Shown piece after piece: positions 8,717 to 19,884 of a DNA stretch of 64,000 nucleotides. Numbering within the stretch: the first letter of the stretch is position 1; each line of letters begins with the position of its first letter. The notes beneath the pieces are model-generated. The model saw only the letters and a program-made list of their open reading frames with translations, ran no database searches and was not told where the DNA came from. The DNA comes from Myxococcales bacterium. Its GTDB lineage: Bacteria; Myxococcota_A; Polyangia; Polyangiales; Ga0077539. Both the position numbers and the translations under genes were made by a program. The DNA lies in contig JAUSAZ010000169.1 of the NCBI GenBank assembly GCA_030652255.1, forward strand, positions 59,377 through 123,376. Reading direction: 5' to 3'.

Positions 8717-10006
8717 ATGGCGCGCTCCATATGCCCCCTGGTGTTCCTGGCCGTGCTGCTCGCGGGCGCCGGGGCCTCCGCGCAGGGGTGGATGCACTGG
8801 CCCGTCGACCGCGCCACCGCGGCGCGCTCGCGGCTCACGCAGGGCTTCTACGGCAACTACATCTCCTATTGCGGCGGCCGCGACGGCTGCGGCACCCACA
8901 ACGGCTACGACGTCATCATGGGCGTCGGAACTCCCCTCTACGCGGTGGCGCCCGGGGTGGTCGACGCGGTCAACCCCAACGACGCGCGCACCGCGGACTA
9001 CGGCAACGCCGGGCGCTGGGTGCGCGTGCGCCACGACGGCAGCACCGTCGCCGGCCTCGGCGCCACGTACTTCGTCAGCTACCTCCATCTGCAGAGCGTG
9101 GCCGTGGCGGTGGGCGCGGCGGTGACCACCACGACGCGCATCGGCCTGTCGGGCAACTCCGGGGGCGTCGGCGCGCACCTGCACCTGCACCTCGGCACGG
9201 GGCGAACCTTCTGCGGTAGCCCCGTCGACCCGGGCTGCCCGACGCCCGCGTATGTGCGGGGCTCGGTGGTGTCGCCGAGCTTCGTCGACGCGCCGGGCTG
9301 CCAGTCGGTGTGCCGCGGCGTGGCCATCCAGTGGATCCAGCCGGCGGCCTACGGGGCGGAGGCCTACGCGCGCGCCGCGGGGCCGAGCTGCGGGGCGCTC
9401 GACTACCGCGGCCGCTGCGAGGGCGAGACGCTGCGCTGGTGCATGGACGGCGCGCCGATGGAGGCCGCCTGCCTCGGCCGCGGCGGGGTGTGCGCGTGGC
9501 AGAACGACACCGAGGGCTTCAACTGCCTGCGCTGCGACCCGGCGCTCAACCGCCCGCTGCTGCCCGGTCCCCGCTGCGAGGGATCGCGCTTCCTGCGCTG
9601 CGACGGCACGCGCCCGGTGTCCGAGGACTGCGCCGCCACGGGGCGCACCTGCACGCCCGCGGGCTGCATGTCCCCGACGCCGCCCGACGCCGGAACCCCC
9701 ACGGACGTCGGCAGTGATATCGGTATGGATGTCGGCAATGATGTCGGCAGCGATATCGGTATGGATGTCGGCAGTGATGTCGGCAATGGCCCGGTCGACG
9801 GGGCGGCGTCGGACGACGGGGCGCGCGATGCGGGCGCGGCGGACGGCGACGAGTCGATGGACGGCGGCGGGTCGAGGGAGATCAGCGGCGGCTGCGCGTG
9901 CCGGGCGGGCGCACCCGCGGGGGCGGCGGCTGGCGGGCGGTGGGCGGCGCTGCTGGCGCTGGCGGGCCTGGCGCTGGCGCGGCGTCGGTCGCGGCCGTAC
10001 CGGTAG
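8717..10006 (+). CDS. Secreted M23 family metallopeptidase with MYXO-CTERM anchor
   Basis: 429 residues from ATG 8717; upstream in-frame codons only read through the G/T repeat. A signal peptide (MARSICPLVFLAVLLAGAGA) is followed by a lysostaphin-type M23 domain: HNGYD (~60) gives the first zinc His/Asp pair and HLHLHLG (~154) the HxH pair, so the site looks intact. A Cys-rich region with about 16 Cys follows (~195-325), then an Asp/Gly repeat region and a C-terminal sorting signal (GGCACRAG, hydrophobic helix, ARRRSRPYR) of the MYXO-CTERM type. The likely role is cleavage of peptidoglycan or other peptides at the cell surface. The C-terminal anchor and cell-surface fate follow from the family. 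Confidence 0.88.
   Translation: MARSICPLVFLAVLLAGAGASAQGWMHWPVDRATAARSRLTQGFYGNYISYCGGRDGCGTHNGYDVIMGVGTPLYAVAPGVVDAVNPNDARTADYGNAGRWVRVRHDGSTVAGLGATYFVSYLHLQSVAVAVGAAVTTTTRIGLSGNSGGVGAHLHLHLGTGRTFCGSPVDPGCPTPAYVRGSVVSPSFVDAPGCQSVCRGVAIQWIQPAAYGAEAYARAAGPSCGALDYRGRCEGETLRWCMDGAPMEAACLGRGGVCAWQNDTEGFNCLRCDPALNRPLLPGPRCEGSRFLRCDGTRPVSEDCAATGRTCTPAGCMSPTPPDAGTPTDVGSDIGMDVGNDVGSDIGMDVGSDVGNGPVDGAASDDGARDAGAADGDESMDGGGSREISGGCACRAGAPAGAAAGGRWAALLALAGLALARRRSRPYR
9707..9787 (+). repeat. 36-bp in-frame tandem repeat, 2.25 copies
   Basis: Two adjacent 36-bp units (9707-9742 and 9743-9778) plus 9 bp of a third differ at only three positions. Each encodes a 12-residue unit, VGSDIGMDVG(N/S)D. Codons here are GAT, ATC, ATG and GGT-like, so the stretch is clearly poorer in G+C than the surrounding gene. 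It forms an acidic linker between the Cys-rich region and the MYXO-CTERM anchor. Confidence 0.9.
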
Positions 10007-10137
10007 GCACCACGGATCACGGGTCCTGCTGCGCGCCGCGTGTGTGCGCCTCTGCCTGAGCCCAACGCACCCTTTGCGCGGCCGTGCTTGACACTACCGG
10101 GGTGCGTCGCGCATCGCATCCCCCGAGACCCACCGCC

Positions 10138-12954
<2,817 letters not shown>

Positions 12955-13025
12955 TAGACGGCGCCCGCGCCCCGGTCGCGACCGCTCCCCTCTCAACCAC
13001 CGCGGCGCGCGGAAGGCCACTGGTC

Positions 13026-13967
13026 ATGTCGAGAGCGATTTCCCTCTTCTCGGGTAATGCCAACCTCGCGCTCGGTGGAGCCATCGCGCACCAGCTCCAG
13101 ACGCCCCTCGGGCGGGTGAAGGCCGGGCGCTTCTCCGACGGCGAGATCGCCGTGGAGATCGGCGAGAACGTCCGCGGCAGCGAGGTCTATCTCATCCAGT
13201 CGACCTGCGCGCCGGTCAACGACTCCATCATGGAGATGCTCATCATCGCCGACGCGCTGCGGCGCTCGAGCGCGGAGTCCATCACCGCCATCATGCCGTA
13301 CTACGGCTACGCCCGGCAGGACCGCAAGGTGGCCGGGCGCACCCCCATCAGCGCCAAGCTCGTGGCCGACCTCATCACCACCGCGGGCATCGACCGGGTG
13401 CTCACCGTCGACCTGCACGCGGGGCAGATCCAGGGCTTCTTCAACATCCCGGTCGACAACCTGTACGCGATGCCGGTGCTGCTCGACGAGATCCGCGCGC
13501 TCAAGCTCGACGAGCCCGTGATGGTGTCGCCGGACGCGGGCGGCGTCGAGCGCGCGCGCGCCTACGCCAAGCGGATGAACTCCACCCTCGCGATCATCGA
13601 CAAGCGCCGCGAGCGCGCCAACGTCTCCGAGGTGATGCACATCATCGGCGACGTGAAGGACCGCGACTGCGTGCTCCTCGACGACATGATCGACACCGCG
13701 GGCACGCTCACCAACGCCGCGCGCGCGCTGGCCGACGCGGGCGCCCGGCGGGTGTACGCCGCCGCCACGCACGCGGTGCTCTCCGGCCCGGCGGTGCACC
13801 GCATCGTCGACTCGCCGCTGGTGCAGGTGATCGTGACCGACTCCATCCCGCTGCGGGGCGAGGCGCAGGTGAGCCCGAAGTTCCGCCAGGCGTCGCTGGC
13901 GCCGCTGCTGGGCGAGGCGATCCGGCGCATCCACAACAGCGACTCCATCAGCTCGCTCTTCGTCTGA
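13026..13967 (+). CDS. prs: Ribose-phosphate pyrophosphokinase
   Basis: 313 residues, the normal length for class I PRPP synthase. ATG 13026 is preferred over upstream in-frame codons because family alignment begins at MSRAISLFSGNANLALG. It makes PRPP from ribose-5-phosphate and ATP for purine, pyrimidine, His and Trp synthesis. Signature regions are present: FSDGEIAVEI, YYGYARQDRK (~95), DLHAGQIQGFF (~132), the flexible-loop KRRERAN (~197) and the PRPP-binding DDMIDTAGT (~217). It lies downstream of the radical SAM gene and is followed by a small membrane protein gene. Confidence 0.97.
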   Translation: MSRAISLFSGNANLALGGAIAHQLQTPLGRVKAGRFSDGEIAVEIGENVRGSEVYLIQSTCAPVNDSIMEMLIIADALRRSSAESITAIMPYYGYARQDRKVAGRTPISAKLVADLITTAGIDRVLTVDLHAGQIQGFFNIPVDNLYAMPVLLDEIRALKLDEPVMVSPDAGGVERARAYAKRMNSTLAIIDKRRERANVSEVMHIIGDVKDRDCVLLDDMIDTAGTLTNAARALADAGARRVYAAATHAVLSGPAVHRIVDSPLVQVIVTDSIPLRGEAQVSPKFRQASLAPLLGEAIRRIHNSDSISSLFV

Positions 13968-13990
13968 CGATGACACCCTCGGGGGAGGCG

Positions 13991-14329
13991 ATGGCCGAGC
14001 CCGACGACAGCGCGCTCCCCTCGGCGGTGCGCGAGCGCATCGCCCGCTACGAAACCCGCGCGACCCGGCTGGAGGCCACGCTCGCCGACTACCGCCGCCG
14101 CCAGCCGATGTACCGCAAGGTCTTCGCGGCGATGCTGGTGACGGCGGTGGCGTGCTTCGGCATCGGGCGCCTGCCGGGCCTGTGGGCGACCATCAGCGCC
14201 ATCGTCATCTGCGGCGGCGGCTACGTGATGCTGCTCGGGCGACTCTGGGAGGTGCAGGCCGACGTCACCGCGACGCGCCAGGAGATCGCCAACCTGCGCC
14301 GCGGGACGACGGCGCTGCGGGGGCGGTGA
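13991..14329 (+). CDS. Small membrane protein with coiled coil
   Basis: 112 residues. An ATG at 13970 is in frame, but ATG 13991 has a strong ribosome site (gggggagg) at good spacing and is preferred. Layout: a helical, charged N-terminus (RERIARYETRATRLEATLADYRRR), two adjacent hydrophobic segments (VFAAMLVTAVACFGIGRL and LWATISAIVICGGGYVMLL), then a second helical charged segment. It is probably an inner-membrane hairpin with both ends in the cytoplasm. No family was recognised. It follows prs by 23 bp and may be co-transcribed with it. Confidence 0.75.
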   Translation: MAEPDDSALPSAVRERIARYETRATRLEATLADYRRRQPMYRKVFAAMLVTAVACFGIGRLPGLWATISAIVICGGGYVMLLGRLWEVQADVTATRQEIANLRRGTTALRGR

Positions 14330-14352
14330 GGGGCACTCCCTATTAGGTCGCT

Positions 14353-14496
14353 GCGCCCGGCTGCCGCGGGTTGAAAACCCACGGCAGCCACGGGAAAGCC
14401 CGCGGCGGGCTGTTCACGGTGCGTGGACATTGAGCAGGCCGCTTGCGGCCTTCACCTTAGGCTGCCGTGGGTTTTCAACCCGCGGCAGCCGGGCGC
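14353..14496. repeat. Family A inverted-repeat element, copy 1 (MITE-like)
   Basis: A 144-bp element bounded by perfect 37-bp terminal inverted repeats (14353-14389 and 14460-14496) that begin gcgcccggctgccgcggg. Each terminal repeat is itself an imperfect hairpin, and the 70-bp core holds two smaller palindromes (gcccgcggcgggc and ggccgcttgcggcc). A second copy lies in the opposite orientation at 63881, about 90% identical over 120 bp. No coding capacity. It fits a miniature mobile element or a REP-like structured repeat. Confidence 0.9.
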
Positions 14497-14546
14497 GCGA
14501 ACCTGTGCCCCTCGCCGACAAACACACGGCCTGCATCCCCTCTCAG

Positions 14547-14816
14547 GTGAGCGTCGTCGCCAGTCTTCCCCGACACGATCGATCGGCCACGATCTACGCC
14601 GTGAAGCCCTGGACCGGCGAGTCGCTGGCCGTCGTCGCGATGGAGCCCGACGACGGTGCCGTGCCGCCGGAGGCCCACGCCATCGGTGCCACCTACTTCA
14701 TCGAGATCGACATCGCCGACGAGTTTCTCCACGGGTGGAACTCCACCGAAGGCTCGTCGGCTCCGGAGCGAGCGCGCTGCGATCGCCTCATCTACTACGC
14801 GACCTACGACTGCTGA
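14547..14816 (+). CDS. Hypothetical small protein beside repeat element
   Basis: 89 residues from GTG 14547. The frame continues upstream into the Family A repeat, but that part would translate the repeat itself, so the internal start is preferred. The protein has balanced, protein-like composition (for example TIYAVKPWTGESLAVVAMEPDDG and ATYFIEIDIADEFLHGW) with no signal peptide or membrane helix. No family was recognised. Reality of the gene is moderate: it rests on composition and frame length alone. Confidence 0.45.
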   Translation: MSVVASLPRHDRSATIYAVKPWTGESLAVVAMEPDDGAVPPEAHAIGATYFIEIDIADEFLHGWNSTEGSSAPERARCDRLIYYATYDC

Positions 14817-14891
14817 TCGCACGCCCTCCGGCGCTCGTCGGTCGCCCCTTGTGACGCCGCGCATCACCGTGATAGAGGCGCCCCCCCGCTG

Positions 14892-15230
14892 ATGAACCGC
14901 ACCATGGACCTCCCCCCCCTCGTGACCTTCACGGTCATCCTCCGCCCCCCCGTCACCGAGCCCGGGCGCAGCCGTCGATGGAGCGCCCACTGCCTCGACC
15001 TCAACCTCGGCGTGTCGGCCAGCACCGCGTCGGCCGTGCGCATGCGCCTCGCGTCCTCCATCGCCGCGCACGTCGCCCTCGGGCCCATCATCAAGGACCA
15101 GCGCGAGGCCGACCCCTCCCTCTGGAAGGAAGCCAGCGCCGCGCCCCTCGTCACCCACCAGGTCGTCGAGACCGACGCGGGCACCGTCGCCGTGCGCTAC
15201 GTGCAGCCCGGCCCCACGCTCGCCAACTGA
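14892..15230 (+). CDS. Hypothetical protein, possibly HicB-like fold
   Basis: 112 residues starting at ATG 14892; a second ATG is four codons in. The segment SAHCLDLNLGVSASTASAV followed by an amphipathic helix resembles the beta-strand/helix core of HicB-like proteins (a strand ending in Cys-x-Asp/Glu-Leu, then a helix), but similarity is weak and no toxin partner (HicA) is adjacent. It converges on the isocitrate dehydrogenase gene with 4 bp between stops. Treated as a genuine small gene of unknown role. Confidence 0.55.
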   Translation: MNRTMDLPPLVTFTVILRPPVTEPGRSRRWSAHCLDLNLGVSASTASAVRMRLASSIAAHVALGPIIKDQREADPSLWKEASAAPLVTHQVVETDAGTVAVRYVQPGPTLAN

Positions 15231-15234
15231 GCCC

Positions 15235-16236
15235 TCAGCTCACCCGCTTCGCCAGCGCCTCCGCGAAGGCCATGGTGCCGACGCTCCCGCCCAGGTCGTA
15301 GGTGCGCACGTCGGTCTCCGCGTAGAGCCACGCCACCGCGCGCTCCACCCGGCTCGCGGCGTCGCGCTCGCCCATCGCGTGCAGCATCATCGCCGCCGAC
15401 AGGATGAGCGCCGTCGGGTTGGCCACCCCCTTGCCCGCGATGTCCGGCGCGCTGCCGTGCACGGCCTCGAAGACCGCGCAGTTTTCGCCGAAGTTCGCCC
15501 CCGGCACGACCCCGAGGCCGCCGACGAGGCCGGCGCACAGATCGCTCAGGATGTCGCCGTAGAGGTTGTCCATCACCAGCACGTCGAAGCGCGCAGGGTC
15601 GCGCACCAGCTGCATGCAGCACGCGTCCACGATCGCCTCGTTGGACTCGATGTCGTTGAAGCGCTTCGCCACCCGGCGGGTGACGTCCAGGAACATCCCG
15701 TCCGTCAGCTTCATGATGTTGGCCTTGTGGACCGCGGTGACCTTCTTGCGCCCGTTGCTGCGCGCATACCTGAAGGCGTACTCCGCGATGCGCTGGCAGG
15801 CCTTCTCCGTGACGATCTTCAGGCTCTCCGCCACGCCGGGCACCACCATGTGCTCGACGCCCGAGTAGAGGCCCTCGGTGTTCTCGCGCACGATCACCAG
15901 GTCGACGTCGTCGTAGCGCGACGGCACGCCCTTGATGGTCTTCACCGGGCGCACGCACGCGTAGAGGTCGAGCGCCCGCCGCAGCGTCACGTTGACCGAG
16001 CGGAACCCCGACCCGATGGGCGTCCCCACGGGGCCCTTCAGCGCGATGCGGTTGCGCCGGATCGACGCGATCGCCTCGTCGGGGCACGGGTTGCCGTGCT
16101 TCTCCGCCGCCGCCGCGCCCGCCTCGAAGGGCTCCCAGAGCACCTTCACCCCGGTGGCCGCCACCACCAGCTGCGTGGCAGCCGTCACCTCGGGGCCGAT
16201 GCCATCACCCGGAATCAGCGTGACCGTGTACTCCAT
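15235..16236 (-). CDS. NAD-type isocitrate / isopropylmalate dehydrogenase family protein
   Basis: 333 residues. It opens with the family start LIPGDGIGPEV and carries the substrate-binding RENTEGLYSG, the catalytic Lys region (VHKANIMKLTDGMF) and the metal-binding DNLYGDILSDL and HGSAPDIAGKG motifs. The short length and motif spacing fit the NAD-dependent isocitrate dehydrogenase subgroup (oxidative decarboxylation of isocitrate to 2-oxoglutarate in the TCA cycle). 3-isopropylmalate dehydrogenase is the main alternative but is less likely because no leu genes are near. It is transcribed alone, divergent from the lipoprotein gene at 16411 across 174 bp. Confidence 0.9.
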   Translation of the reverse strand: MEYTVTLIPGDGIGPEVTAATQLVVAATGVKVLWEPFEAGAAAAEKHGNPCPDEAIASIRRNRIALKGPVGTPIGSGFRSVNVTLRRALDLYACVRPVKTIKGVPSRYDDVDLVIVRENTEGLYSGVEHMVVPGVAESLKIVTEKACQRIAEYAFRYARSNGRKKVTAVHKANIMKLTDGMFLDVTRRVAKRFNDIESNEAIVDACCMQLVRDPARFDVLVMDNLYGDILSDLCAGLVGGLGVVPGANFGENCAVFEAVHGSAPDIAGKGVANPTALILSAAMMLHAMGERDAASRVERAVAWLYAETDVRTYDLGGSVGTMAFAEALAKRVS

Positions 16237-16410
16237 TGTGCCTCTCGCTCCTCGTGGGCCACTGCGGTAGCCGATCGTCCGCGGGGCGGTCTACCGATAA
16301 CTTCCTGACGCTCCGCGGCGTGAACGGCGCCTGGCGTCGACGCAGCGCGAGGTCTGTGGATTGCACCAGCACCGCTTTCAACCCCTGAGCCCTACAGAGG
16401 CGGTGTGCTG

Positions 16411-16938
16411 ATGCGACGTGAGATCGGGCTGCTGGCGTGCTTCTCCCTGGGCTGTGCCAGCACCGTCGATGGCACAGGTGGGCCCTACGGCGGTGGCGGC
16501 CCGGGGGCTGACGCGGGCCTCCGGCGCGACGCCGCGCCCGACGCGCGGGACGTGCCGTATTTCGACACCAACGCCTACGACGTCTTCCGCGAGGACGCCT
16601 GTCCCGGCGTCCGCCCGCCCGCGCAGCGCGAGTACGAGTGCGACGCGCTCGGGGGCGAAGGCTGCCCCACAGACCAGGGCTGCTACCCCTTCATCGAGTA
16701 CCCGGCGGTGCGCTGCGGGAGCGAGATCTACCGCACGCGCTGCTTCGAGGCGGGCACCTCGGCGCCCGGGATGTTCTGCCGCAGCGGCACCGAGTGCGCC
16801 GCGGGCGCGAACTGCTTCGTGACGGGCGCGATGAACCGCTGCCTCCAGCTCTGCCGCCTCGACGGCGCCGAGCCGCGGTGCCCGCGCGGCACGGTGTGTG
16901 AGCCCACCGACCTGCCGGACTTCGGTGCGTGCCAGTGA
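16411..16938 (+). CDS. Cys-rich lipoprotein
   Basis: 175 residues from ATG 16411 (agaggcgg upstream); a GTG two codons earlier is an alternative. A short signal sequence ends in FSLGC, a weak lipobox. A Gly/Asp/Ala-rich linker follows, then a domain with about 14 cysteines (for example CDALGGEGCPTDQGCYPF and CRSGTECAAGANC), expected to be disulphide-bonded outside the cytoplasm. No family was recognised. Its stop overlaps the start of the next gene by 4 bp (GTGA), so the pair is translationally coupled. Confidence 0.75.
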   Translation: MRREIGLLACFSLGCASTVDGTGGPYGGGGPGADAGLRRDAAPDARDVPYFDTNAYDVFREDACPGVRPPAQREYECDALGGEGCPTDQGCYPFIEYPAVRCGSEIYRTRCFEAGTSAPGMFCRSGTECAAGANCFVTGAMNRCLQLCRLDGAEPRCPRGTVCEPTDLPDFGACQ

Positions 16939-18503
16939 GCCACCCGTGGCGACTGGGGTTGCTACCGTGGCTGGCGCTGGGCTGCGGCTCGCGCACGGGA
17001 CTGCACGTCCGCGACGCCGAGGCGCCGCCGCCGCAGTGCGTGACGGACACGGACTGCGACAACGGGTTGTTCTGCGACGGCGCGGAGACCTGCCGTGAGG
17101 AGCGGTGCATCCCGGGCGCACCGTTGATCTGCCTGGGCAGCACGGCGTGCGCGGTGGTGGCCTGCGACGAGGATGCGCGGATGTGCCGCACGAGCCCCGC
17201 GACGGAGGACCGTGACGGGGATGGGTTCCGCGCCCCGCGGCCGGGGAGCCTGCCGGGCGCGCCCGACCGCTGCGGCGACGACTGCGACGACAACGACCCC
17301 GAGGTGCACCCCGGCGCGGTCGAGCGCTGCAACAGCGTCGACGACGACTGCAACGGGATCATCGACGACAACGCGACGCTCACGCCCACCGGGGACGTGC
17401 TGCGGGTGAGCGAGGCCGCCGTGGCGCCGAGCGGGCCGGGCGGGGTGCAGTGGACCGGGTCGCGCTACGGGGTGAGCTACTGGGGATACGACAGCGGCCG
17501 GGCGCGGGTGTACTTCCGCCAGGTGGAGCCCACGGGGGCGCCCGCGGCGGTGCAGCAGCAGGTGACCACGACGCCCAACGACGCCTTCGGGGCGGCGCTC
17601 GCGTGGAACGGCCGCGTCCTCGGCGCCGTGTGGCAGGACCGCCGTGACCCGTCCGGGGGATACGAGATCTATTTCAACCGCCTGACCCCGGAGGGCGAGC
17701 GGCTCGGGCCCGACCAGCGCATCTCCTTCGCGCCGGGCTTCTCCATCAACCCCAACATCGTGTGGACCGGCGAGGAGTTCGTGCTGGTCTGGCAGGACGA
17801 GCGCGACACCATCGGCCAGGGGAGCTACGAGGTGTACGCGCAGCGCATCGACGGCGAGGGGCGGCTCATCCTGCCCAACCAGCGATTGACCCGCGAGCGC
17901 GCCAACAGCGAGGCGCCCGCCGTGGCGGTGAACGACACGGGCCTCGCGGTCGCCTGGATGGACGGCCGCAGCGGGCGCCGCGCGGTGTGGTTCGCGACCT
18001 TCACCCGCGGGCTCACCCGGATCACCGCCGACCGGCAGGTGTCGCTCCCCGAGCAGAGCGCCGTCGGGGCGCAGGTCGTGTGGAACCGCGACCGCTGGAC
18101 CATCGCGTGGTTCGACGACGACGAGGCCTCGCGCGACCACGAGGTGTGGGGCGCCACCCGCGACGGCTCGGGCAACCCCCAGGGCGCGCCGCGGCGGCTC
18201 AGCACCGACCCGGGCTTCAGCCGGTACCCCAGCCTGTTGCCCCTGGGCGACAGGGTGTTGGTGGCCTGGGCCGACGACCGCGACGGCGCCCAGTACTCCC
18301 TGTGGGCGCGGATGTTCAACGCCGACCTCACGCCCTTGAGCGCGGAGTCGCGGGTGACGCGCACCGCGATGGGCCCGACGGCGAGCGTGTACCCGCTGCT
18401 CGCGCGCGGCCCGGACGGCGACGTCGGGGTGCTCTTCCGCGACCAGCGCGAGGGGCGCATCCAGGCGTGGTTCACCAGGCTGCGCTGCGCGATTCCGCGC
18501 TAG
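16935..18503 (+). CDS. MopE-like metal-binding motif lipoprotein with WD/propeller-like repeats
   Basis: 522 residues from GTG 16935, which forms a GTGA overlap with the previous stop. The signal peptide ends WLALGCGS, a plausible lipobox. Next come Cys-rich repeats (CVTDTDCDNGLFCDGAETC) and an acidic motif, CGDDCDDNDPEVHPGAVERC then CNSVDDDCNGIIDD, of the MopE copper-binding type. The C-terminal ~370 residues hold repeats with VWxDxR cores (VWQDRRD, VWQDERD, AWMDGRSG, AWADDRDG, LFRDQREG) that suggest a beta-propeller. Function is unknown; surface metal or ligand binding is inferred. It converges on the VWA lipoprotein gene with 3 bp between stops. Confidence 0.8.
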   Translation: MSHPWRLGLLPWLALGCGSRTGLHVRDAEAPPPQCVTDTDCDNGLFCDGAETCREERCIPGAPLICLGSTACAVVACDEDARMCRTSPATEDRDGDGFRAPRPGSLPGAPDRCGDDCDDNDPEVHPGAVERCNSVDDDCNGIIDDNATLTPTGDVLRVSEAAVAPSGPGGVQWTGSRYGVSYWGYDSGRARVYFRQVEPTGAPAAVQQQVTTTPNDAFGAALAWNGRVLGAVWQDRRDPSGGYEIYFNRLTPEGERLGPDQRISFAPGFSINPNIVWTGEEFVLVWQDERDTIGQGSYEVYAQRIDGEGRLILPNQRLTRERANSEAPAVAVNDTGLAVAWMDGRSGRRAVWFATFTRGLTRITADRQVSLPEQSAVGAQVVWNRDRWTIAWFDDDEASRDHEVWGATRDGSGNPQGAPRRLSTDPGFSRYPSLLPLGDRVLVAWADDRDGAQYSLWARMFNADLTPLSAESRVTRTAMGPTASVYPLLARGPDGDVGVLFRDQREGRIQAWFTRLRCAIPR

Positions 18504-18506
18504 GGC

Positions 18507-19841
18507 TCAGTCGCCGAGGCCGCCGTCGGTGAGCTCCACCGGGCGGTCGTTGCAGCCGCTCTTGTCCTCGCCGGGGATGACGATGACGATGTTCTGCGAG
18601 CCCAGGTTGGCGCGGCCGTCGCCGAAGAACTGCACCCGCGCCGGGAAGCGCTGCGCCGTCGCCATGCGCGGAAGGCGGTTCTGCAGGTCGAGCGCGAAGG
18701 TGAGCCGGGTGCCCGGGACCACCCCGTAGAAGGTCGTCTGGTCGAGGCGCTCGATGTTGCTCATCGGCGCGGCCGTGGCGGGGCGCACCGCGAGCACGAA
18801 CTGCGACGCCGGGCGCTCGGGGTCGAGGTCGACGATGCGCGCCGAGGCGTTGAAGCGCACCTGCTGGGTGAAGGTCTCGACGGCGGCGACCACGCGGGTG
18901 TCGAGGTCGCGCCCGTCGGCGCCGATGTCGAACACCAGCGGCGTGCCCGAGGCGGTGACGGAGCTCGTGTCGATGGCGAGCCGGCGCATGTCGTCGCGGC
19001 CCGAGAAGGGCGGCACCCCGGAGCTGATGCCGATGACCCGCGCGTTGAGCCCGCGCAGCGCCGTGACCGCGTCGGCGTAGGAGTGCGGCGGCGTCGCAGC
19101 GGCGCAGCCGGGGCGCCCGGGGGGGCAGACCACCGGGGCCGTGAAGGACGTGGCGTTGTAGCCGTTGCTGTTGAGCGGGCCGTTGTGCGACGGGGCGTCG
19201 GCCACCAGCACGAGGATGGTCTGCGCGTTGGGGCGCAGGCACCCGTAGCCCAGCCGACCGGGCACCGGGCAGGCCGCGCGGGGGGTGATCCACGGGAGGT
19301 ACCCGGTGCCCGTGGCGACCTGGAAGAGGGCCTCGATCATGGCCTCGGGGTTGTCGCCGCCGCCGCCCGTCACGATGCCGTCGACGGCGCCCTGCACGTT
19401 GGCGATGCCGCGGTCGATGGGCGACACCAGGGTGAAGGGGATGTCCGTCGGGTCGCCGTAGTCGACGCCGTTGGGCGCGCGCAGGGGGAAGTCGCCGTAG
19501 GTCGCCACGCCGAACTGCACGTCGTCGATGGCGCGGGCGATGGCCGGCACGATGCTGCGCTGGAGGTTGGCCTTGATGTTGTCGATCTCGCCGTCCATCG
19601 ACCCGGTGCGGTCGATGATGAAGAACACGTCGGCGACGCTCACCTGCGGCCGCGTCTCGAGGTTGACCGTGATGACCCCGGCGTCTTCCTCCAGCTCGAT
19701 GCAGGTCTCCGGCGGGCGCGGTCGCGGGGCGTCGACCGGCGGCGTGTCGGTGGCCACGTCGGGCGTCCGCAGGCCCGTGCGGGCGCCGCACCCGACGATC
19801 GTCGCGAGCAGCACCGGAGCGACGCGGGCCAGACGGTTCAT
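18507..19841 (-). CDS. VWA-domain lipoprotein
   Basis: 444 residues; the start at 19841 (MNRLARVAPVLLATIVGCGA) is chosen because it gives a lipoprotein signal, while the longer frame adds an unlikely leader. A Pro/Asp linker leads to a von Willebrand A fold with the metal-site motif DRTGSM (Asp 77) and a GGGGDNPEAMIEAL segment like integrin-beta/vWFA proteins of myxobacteria. The C-terminal half is beta-rich and ends in a Cys-containing tail. It probably acts in protein binding outside the inner membrane. It follows the HAD-like gene on the same strand by 43 bp. Confidence 0.82.
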   Translation of the reverse strand: MNRLARVAPVLLATIVGCGARTGLRTPDVATDTPPVDAPRPRPPETCIELEEDAGVITVNLETRPQVSVADVFFIIDRTGSMDGEIDNIKANLQRSIVPAIARAIDDVQFGVATYGDFPLRAPNGVDYGDPTDIPFTLVSPIDRGIANVQGAVDGIVTGGGGDNPEAMIEALFQVATGTGYLPWITPRAACPVPGRLGYGCLRPNAQTILVLVADAPSHNGPLNSNGYNATSFTAPVVCPPGRPGCAAATPPHSYADAVTALRGLNARVIGISSGVPPFSGRDDMRRLAIDTSSVTASGTPLVFDIGADGRDLDTRVVAAVETFTQQVRFNASARIVDLDPERPASQFVLAVRPATAAPMSNIERLDQTTFYGVVPGTRLTFALDLQNRLPRMATAQRFPARVQFFGDGRANLGSQNIVIVIPGEDKSGCNDRPVELTDGGLGD

Positions 19842-19884
19842 GCCGCGATTGTAGGGAGGCCCCGCGGGGTCGTCCACCCGCGGA

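Noticed and set aside
10088..10093. TTGACA upstream of the radical SAM gene
   Set aside because: The hexamer at 17-bp spacing is gcatcg, which does not resemble a -10 box.
14892..15230. HicB antitoxin of a HicAB system
   Set aside because: Only weak similarity, and no HicA-like gene is adjacent, so it was not called as a toxin-antitoxin module.
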